This document shows positions 60,421-64,000 of a stretch of DNA of 64,000 bases, in pieces. The notes under the pieces are model-generated. The model had not been told where the DNA came from and ran no database searches. It saw nothing but the letters and a program-made list of their open reading frames with translations. Location of the stretch: assembly GCF_022760805.1 (NCBI RefSeq), contig NZ_JAIVFL010000001.1, positions 3,782,001 through 3,846,000 on the forward strand, given 5' to 3'. The DNA is from Candidatus Mycolicibacterium alkanivorans (GTDB lineage Bacteria; Actinomycetota; Actinomycetes; Mycobacteriales; Mycobacteriaceae). The first letter of the stretch is position 1. The number at the start of each line of letters is the position of its first letter. Made by a program: the position numbers and the translations under genes.

Positions 60421-61197
60421 TTGGTCGCGGAGCCTAGCTAGCGACTTCGCGAGCAGGCGCGAGACGTGCATCTGGGAAATCTCGACCCGCTCGGCGATCT
60501 GGGTCTGCGTCAACGATTCGAAGAACCGCAGGAGTAGCACAGTGCGCTCCCGCTCGGGAAGTGCTGCGAGCAACGGTCGCAGCGCTTCCCGGTTCTCGAT
60601 CTGATCCAGGCTCAGGTCCACCTCGCCCAGGGTGTCGACGATTGCCGGGGCGTCCTCGTCGCTGCCACCGCTGTCGATCGACAGGGTGTTGTAGGAGCTG
60701 CCGGCGACCAGGCCTTCGACCACCTCTTCGCGGTCCATCCCGAGTTCCTCGGCCAGCTCGGTGGCGGTCGGCGCCCGACCCAACCGCTGGGACAGCTCCG
60801 AGGTGGCAGCTCCGAGCCGCAGGTGAAGTTCTTTGAGCCGGCGTGGCACCTTCACCGACCAGCTGTTGTCGCGGAAGTGCCGGCGGACCTCGCCCATGAT
60901 GGTGGGCACCGCGAACGACACGAAATCCGAACCGGTCTCGACGTCGAACCGGATGACGGCATTGACCAGGCCGACGCGCGCCACTTGGACCAGGTCGTCG
61001 CGCGGCTCGCCGCGGCCGTCGAAGCGGCGGGCGATGTGGTCGGCCAGCGGCAGGCAACGCTCGACGATCCGGTCTCGATGACGCTGGAATTCCGGTGAGT
61101 CGGGCTCGAGCTTCGCCAACTCCCGGAACATGTCCGGGACGTCGGCGTACTCCGAGTTCGCCCGCGGGGACGAACTGTTGGCCGCTCGGGAACTCAC
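60412..61197 (-). CDS. sigF: Stress sigma factor SigF
   Basis: 261 aa, SigB/F/G type. Region 2 contains D-D-L-V-Q-V-A-R-V-G-L near residue 70 and F-A-V-P-T-I-M-G-E-V near residue 95. Region 3 has W-S-V-K-V-P-R-R-L-K-E near 112. Region 4 includes L-P-E-R-E-R-T-V-L-L near 215 and the helix-turn-helix Q-I-A-E-R-V-E-I-S-Q-M-H-V-S-R. GTG at 61197 overlaps the rsbW stop (GTGA) and gives exactly the M. tuberculosis length. It controls general and envelope stress genes. Confidence 0.96.
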   Translation of the reverse strand: MSSRAANSSSPRANSEYADVPDMFRELAKLEPDSPEFQRHRDRIVERCLPLADHIARRFDGRGEPRDDLVQVARVGLVNAVIRFDVETGSDFVSFAVPTIMGEVRRHFRDNSWSVKVPRRLKELHLRLGAATSELSQRLGRAPTATELAEELGMDREEVVEGLVAGSSYNTLSIDSGGSDEDAPAIVDTLGEVDLSLDQIENREALRPLLAALPERERTVLLLRFFESLTQTQIAERVEISQMHVSRLLAKSLARLRDQLQ

Positions 61198-61631
61198 CGT
61201 GCGGAGCCCGCCCGCCTCGTGGTCAGGGTGACGCCGAAGACCTGCCCATCGCAACTGGGCTCGTGACCGTTGTGGAACGTCTGCACATCGTCGGTCAGCG
61301 AGCTGAGCACGTGCCAGCTGAAGCTGCCGGGAGTGACGACGTCAGAGGTGTCGCAGTGGGTGGAGGCCTCGACCACCACGGCGTCCTCGTGCGCGTCGAC
61401 GACCACCACCAGGGCGGCGTCGGCCGCCGCCGAGCGGATAAGCCGTGTACAGGCCTCATCCACCGCCAGTCGCAGATCTGCGACGGCATCGAAATCCAGG
61501 TCTTCGAATGTCCCGACTGCGCCGACAAGTGTGCGCAGCACGGCCAGGTTCTCCAGCCGCGCAGCAACCCTCAACTCGACCGCACCAGCGCTGCGCTGGT
61601 GGCCGCCGCTTCGGCTTTCGTCATCCGTCAT
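61194..61631 (-). CDS. rsbW: Anti-sigma factor RsbW (UsfX)
   Basis: 145-aa GHKL-type anti-SigF factor. The core A-A-R-L-E-N-L-A-V-L-R-T-L is near residue 23, the N-box equivalent L-A-V-D-E-A-C-T-R-L near residue 55, and P-G-S-F-S-W-H near residue 103. ATG at 61631 gives the same 145 residues as Rv3287c; the frame is open further upstream without similarity. It binds and holds SigF. The gene is driven by the SigF promoter at 61784-61810, giving positive feedback on the pair. Confidence 0.94.
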   Translation of the reverse strand: MTDDESRSGGHQRSAGAVELRVAARLENLAVLRTLVGAVGTFEDLDFDAVADLRLAVDEACTRLIRSAAADAALVVVVDAHEDAVVVEASTHCDTSDVVTPGSFSWHVLSSLTDDVQTFHNGHEPSCDGQVFGVTLTTRRAGSAR

Positions 61632-61783
61632 CTGGCCTCCTGGCAAGGTCGTCCCGACACTACTCCGGTCCCGTGTCGGGCTATCCATGATCGTGTGGCG
61701 AGGCGGTTGGCCGGGGTACTCGACGCGCGTGAGGGTATCGAGCACAGCGCTGCCCAGGATGTCATCGTCATGGTGGCTCCCTC

Positions 61784-61810
61784 GTACCCCGCCGATGGCA
61801 CTTGTCAAAC
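61784..61810 (-). promoter_or_regulatory. SigF-dependent promoter of rsbW-sigF
   Basis: On the reverse strand GTTT (61807-61810), 17-base spacer, GGGTAC (61784-61789). This fits the mycobacterial SigF consensus GTTT-N15-17-GGGTA(T/C). It lies about 150 bases upstream of rsbW, leaving a leader of about 145 bases without a gene. Confidence 0.8.
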
Positions 61811-61845
61811 CTGGTGAGTCCACATGGCCGACGTCCGATCACCGC

Positions 61846-61865
61846 GATACCCGCTCATGGGTATC
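61846..61865. promoter_or_regulatory. 7-bp inverted repeat before the small acidic gene
   Basis: GATACCC-GCTCAT-GGGTATC, a perfect dyad 7 bases upstream of the ATG at 61873 and downstream of the SigF promoter region on the other strand. It looks like an operator or a short hairpin. GGGTAT alone resembles a SigF -10, but no GTTT lies at the proper distance on either strand. Confidence 0.35.
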
Positions 61866-61872
61866 TTGGCTC

Positions 61873-62088
61873 ATGATGACTGAGCCCGAATCCTTCCCGG
61901 ACGACGTCCCCGTCGCCGACGCCGTCGAGCAGGTTCGTCCTGCGGCCGAACCGGCTGACCTGGAGAGCGTAGACCCCGGCGAGCGGGTACCCCTCGATGA
62001 CGGGCCCGCGCCGCTGGAGAGCAACGAATCAGACTGGCAGGAGCAGCGACAGATCGTCGAAGATCCCGACGAGGACGAGATCCGCTAG
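61873..62088 (+). CDS. Small acidic hypothetical protein
   Basis: 71 aa (M-M-T-E-P-E-S-F-P-D-D). Strongly acidic, with V-P-V-A-D-A-V-E-Q near residue 12 and S-D-W-Q-E-Q-R near residue 52, ending D-E-D-E-I-R. This pattern recurs in short actinobacterial proteins of unknown function. No domain or signal is seen. It lies between two divergent SigF-type promoters, which suggests but does not prove a link to the SigF regulon. Confidence 0.6.
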   Translation: MMTEPESFPDDVPVADAVEQVRPAAEPADLESVDPGERVPLDDGPAPLESNESDWQEQRQIVEDPDEDEIR

Positions 62089-62098
62089 TCAGGACAAC

Positions 62099-62125
62099 GT
62101 TTGGCCCGCGGGCCGACGCGGGTAC
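62099..62125 (+). promoter_or_regulatory. SigF-type promoter before the Rho_N microprotein
   Basis: GTTT at 62099-62102, 17-base spacer, GGGTAC at 62120-62125: the same spacing and hexamer as the rsbW promoter, facing the other way. Transcription would start near 62132, about 38 bases before the ATG at 62170. Confidence 0.75.
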
Positions 62126-62169
62126 AGCCTCCTGCGAGGTAGAGGAGAACCTCAGCAAAGGGGTAGGAG

Positions 62170-62352
62170 ATGTCGAACACCGCTGCGGCGAAGACCGGTG
62201 TCGACGATATCCGGTTGTTTCGCCCGAGTCGGTCCTGCGCCTATGAGGGCTGGACCGTGGCCGAGCTCAAGAAGAGGGCGAAGCAACTTGGAATCTCGGG
62301 CTACTCGGGCCTGAGCAAGGAAAAACTGATCGCACTGATCCGCAGTTACTGA
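62170..62352 (+). CDS. Rho_N-domain microprotein
   Basis: 60 aa. After a 25-residue leader, the C-terminal half is a Rho N-terminal-like (SAP-type) fold: W-T-V-A-E-L-K-K-R-A-K-Q-L, then G-L-S-K-E-K-L-I-A-L-I. Such modules bind nucleic acids. A purine-rich site (AGGAG) precedes the ATG. The SigF-type promoter directly upstream suggests stress induction. It is a different protein from the longer ChaB-like gene found near sigF in M. smegmatis. Confidence 0.75.
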   Translation: MSNTAAAKTGVDDIRLFRPSRSCAYEGWTVAELKKRAKQLGISGYSGLSKEKLIALIRSY

Positions 62353-62365
62353 CCCGAAGGGCATA

Positions 62366-63046
62366 TCAGTCGCCGACGCGGGTGTGCGCGGTGAGCAACA
62401 GGTGGTCGTAGACACCGCGGGCCGGCAGGGCTTCGTCGTACTCGAGGGCCAGGAAGTCCTCGGCGATCTGTTCGGCGAGCACCCGCAGTTTGACGTTGGT
62501 TTCCTGTGACCGCCAGCGCAGGAGCTCGAACGCGGTGTCGGCGCTGATCCGGTAGACCACCATCAGCATCCCCTTGGCCTGTTCGATGGCGGCCCGGGAT
62601 TCGGCGATCTCGGCGACCGCCTCGTTGAGCAGTTCCCGTTTCTCCTGGCTCAGCGTGGGTGTGACGTCGACGTAGAAACCGTGGGTACCGATGACGGCGC
62701 CGCTGTCGTCGTGCAGCTGATCGCCGACCACGACGACGTCGTGGACGTCGCCGTGGGTGTCGACGATGCGGTGGCGGGTGCTGAACGCGCCCGACGTGCG
62801 GCGGATCTCTTCCAGCGTGGCAGCGACCTGACCGTAGTCGTCGGGATGTTTGTGGGACAGCACGAGTTCGGTGGTCGGTTGCACGGTTCCGGGCTCGTAG
62901 CCGTGCATCCGCTGCACCTGCGGGCACCATTCCCAGCGCTGGTCGTCGAAATAGAACCGGAACCAGCCGACCCGTTGTGGGGTTCCCCCGGCCAGGGCGT
63001 GCTCAACCCCGGCGTCATCGGTCAGGTCTGTGGCCTCCTCGGACAT
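62366..63046 (-). CDS. PAS-ANTAR regulator
   Basis: 226 aa. The PAS domain (about residues 22-130) starts W-F-R-F-Y-F-D-D and has M-H-G-Y-E-P-G and a second conserved H-R-I-V-D-T-H-G. The ANTAR RNA-binding three-helix domain (about 140-205) includes S-R-A-A-I-E-Q-A-K-G-M-L-M and the A-F-E-L-L-R-W-R-S motif. ANTAR proteins bind paired hexaloop RNA to prevent termination. ATG at 63046 (M-S-E-E-A-T). Mycobacteria carry several orphan versions near stress genes; the input sensed is unknown. Confidence 0.88.
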   Translation of the reverse strand: MSEEATDLTDDAGVEHALAGGTPQRVGWFRFYFDDQRWEWCPQVQRMHGYEPGTVQPTTELVLSHKHPDDYGQVAATLEEIRRTSGAFSTRHRIVDTHGDVHDVVVVGDQLHDDSGAVIGTHGFYVDVTPTLSQEKRELLNEAVAEIAESRAAIEQAKGMLMVVYRISADTAFELLRWRSQETNVKLRVLAEQIAEDFLALEYDEALPARGVYDHLLLTAHTRVGD

Positions 63047-63153
63047 ACGCCGAAGACTATTACGTTTTACCGTGACCGCTCTGGATCTCGCGCCCCACGG
63101 GCACCGCTTCCACCAGCCCGCACCCAGCGAGCGCGGTGAGGTGCTGGTTGTGC

Positions 63154-63828
63154 TCAGTGGCCCGACAACTCCCACACGCTCGCCGACATCCGGTCGGTCA
63201 TCGTGGTGACGGTGACCTGCCCGCCGTCGTCGCCCTGACACGCCATGGCCTGGACGATGGCGTTGTTGCGCAGCCTGGCCTCGCCGTAGCAGGTCCAGTC
63301 GAACGGGATGCCAATCTGATGCTTGCTCCATCGCACGGTGTCGGCATTGATCTCCGGGACGGTGAACTTCCACGCGGCGTCGCCGCCGGCACTCAACGCC
63401 CGCTGACCATCGCAGGCCTTCGCGCTGTTGGTACCGGAGCTGAATTGCGTTGTCGCAGAACGGGCATCGGGATACACGGCAACGGCCTCGGCCACCACGT
63501 GGTCATGCTTGTCGCCGTCGGTGAACAACAGCACGTGAAACCCGGACCACCTGTCGCCGAGGAACGCCTGCATCCCGGCGGCGTCCAGTGCCGAGCAGGC
63601 CGGTACCGCGGACGTGCCCGGTATGGGCCGCGCCTGGTCGGCGTCGGTCTGCAGCTTCACTCCCACGATGTCGCGCAACTGTGACGCGCTGATCAGTACC
63701 TGATCGGTGTCATCGGCGCGCAGGGGCGTGATCGCCTGGGCCGGGTTGGAAACCGCGCTGCCGGCGACGGTCTGCGCGCACCCGGCGAGCGCCACCGCCA
63801 CCAGACCCAGAAGCGCAGGCAGCCGCAT
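63154..63828 (-). CDS. Lipoprotein with PknH-like sensor domain
   Basis: 224 aa. Lipoprotein signal M-R-L-P-A-L-L-G-L-V-A-V-A-L-A-G-C with the lipobox Cys at 17, then a PknH extracellular-like sensor domain. Cys residues lie in P-A-C-S-A-L near residue 80, K-A-C-D-G near residue 138 and W-T-C-Y-G near residue 180, plus A-C-Q-G near 197, enough for the two disulfides of the family. The ligand is unknown. It belongs to the lppH-like group. Downstream of lat on the same strand. Confidence 0.85.
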   Translation of the reverse strand: MRLPALLGLVAVALAGCAQTVAGSAVSNPAQAITPLRADDTDQVLISASQLRDIVGVKLQTDADQARPIPGTSAVPACSALDAAGMQAFLGDRWSGFHVLLFTDGDKHDHVVAEAVAVYPDARSATTQFSSGTNSAKACDGQRALSAGGDAAWKFTVPEINADTVRWSKHQIGIPFDWTCYGEARLRNNAIVQAMACQGDDGGQVTVTTMTDRMSASVWELSGH

Positions 63829-63838
63829 GCCCCGAATG

Positions 63839-64000
63839 CTAGACCGCGCCGAGCAATACCTCCCGCACCGCGGACACCGCCCGGTCCAGTTCCGCGCGCG
63901 TCACGGTCAGCGCGGGCCGGAACCGGACGCTATCCGCTCCGCTGCCGAGCATGATCACGCCGCGCTCCCACAGCGCGGCCAGGAGGGCATCGCGTCGCGC
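63839..64000 (-). CDS. lat: C-terminal end of L-lysine epsilon-aminotransferase (partial)
   Basis: The last 53 codons of a class III aminotransferase enter from the right edge: W-E-R-G-V-I-M-L-G-S-G, then V-R-F-R-P-A-L-T-V, then the final helix. This matches the C-terminus of Lat (Rv3290c), which makes alpha-aminoadipate semialdehyde from lysine and is strongly induced in persistence. The start lies outside the window. Confidence 0.85.
   Translation of the reverse strand, partial: ARRDALLAALWERGVIMLGSGADSVRFRPALTVTRAELDRAVSAVREVLLGAV

Noticed and set aside
61859..61864. GGGTAT as a possible SigF -10 for the small acidic gene
   Set aside because: No GTTT 15-18 bases upstream, and it lies only about 8 bases before the ATG; more likely part of the inverted repeat.

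Overview
The window comes from a GC-rich, fast-growing-type mycobacterium (Mycobacterium/Mycolicibacterium). Gene content and order follow the M. tuberculosis Rv3224-Rv3290c segment almost gene for gene: aroA-rsgA, desA3, ppk2, secA1, hpf, lpqB-mtrB-mtrA-tmk-sahH, manA/manB, whiB2, fbiA-fbiB, manC-wbbL-rmlD, lcp1, birA, fadE25, purE-purK, accD5-accE5-maf-sseA, accA3, sigF-rsbW and the 3' end of lat. No tRNA, rRNA or CRISPR array was recognised.

Layout. 0-17.7 kb is mostly housekeeping: a YbaK-type deacylase, an SDR, an ALDH, an SRAP-family DNA-protein crosslink protein, aroA-rsgA, an aldo-keto reductase, the DesA3 desaturase with its reductase (both behind the same tandem 15-bp operator-like repeats), ppk2, a wax-ester-synthase-like protein with a degenerate active site, secA1, hpf and comF. 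17.8-21.5 kb is a complete esxF-esxE-cpnT-ift locus (two WXG100 proteins, a CpnT toxin with a C-terminal TNT domain, and a matching immunity-factor gene), inserted between comF and lpqB rather than near the ESX loci where M. tuberculosis keeps it. The TNT domain carries unusual residues at two active-site positions. 21.9-29.3 kb is the conserved cell-envelope and cell-division signalling block (LpqB-MtrB-MtrA), tmk and sahH.

29.3-32.6 kb is a decay zone. It holds AlkX without its DNA-binding domain, the last 20 codons of a rubredoxin (alkB and rubA are missing), an amino-acid permease with an in-frame core deletion, an IS5-type element whose body has been inverted between 5-bp inverted repeats, a frameshifted Asn/Pro-repeat protein fragment, a haemophore gene frameshifted in its signal peptide, and an ISL3-like transposase tail. 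32.7-40.5 kb has the mannose pathway (CDF transporter, manA, SIS-like protein, manB), DUF3499, a zincin-like protein with an IS1182-type element inserted exactly at its stop codon (CTAG duplication), and whiB2. 40.7-48.8 kb has F420 biosynthesis (fbiA-fbiB-nudix) and arabinogalactan linker synthesis and ligation (manC-wbbL-rmlD, lcp1). 48.9-59.7 kb has birA and acyl-CoA carboxylase genes (accD5, accE5, accA3) with purine, thiosulfate sulfurtransferase and SufE genes. BirA in the window biotinylates the AccA3 made here.

59.7-64 kb is the stress-response end. sigF-rsbW is preceded by a near-consensus SigF promoter, and a second, divergent SigF-type promoter lies before a Rho_N-domain microprotein. 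A PAS-ANTAR regulator, a PknH-sensor-like lipoprotein and the C-terminus of lat follow.

The most notable signals are the relocated CpnT locus with its altered TNT active site, the inverted IS5-type element that fuses a transposase frame to a damaged permease, and the clustered decay of the alkane-hydroxylase region.
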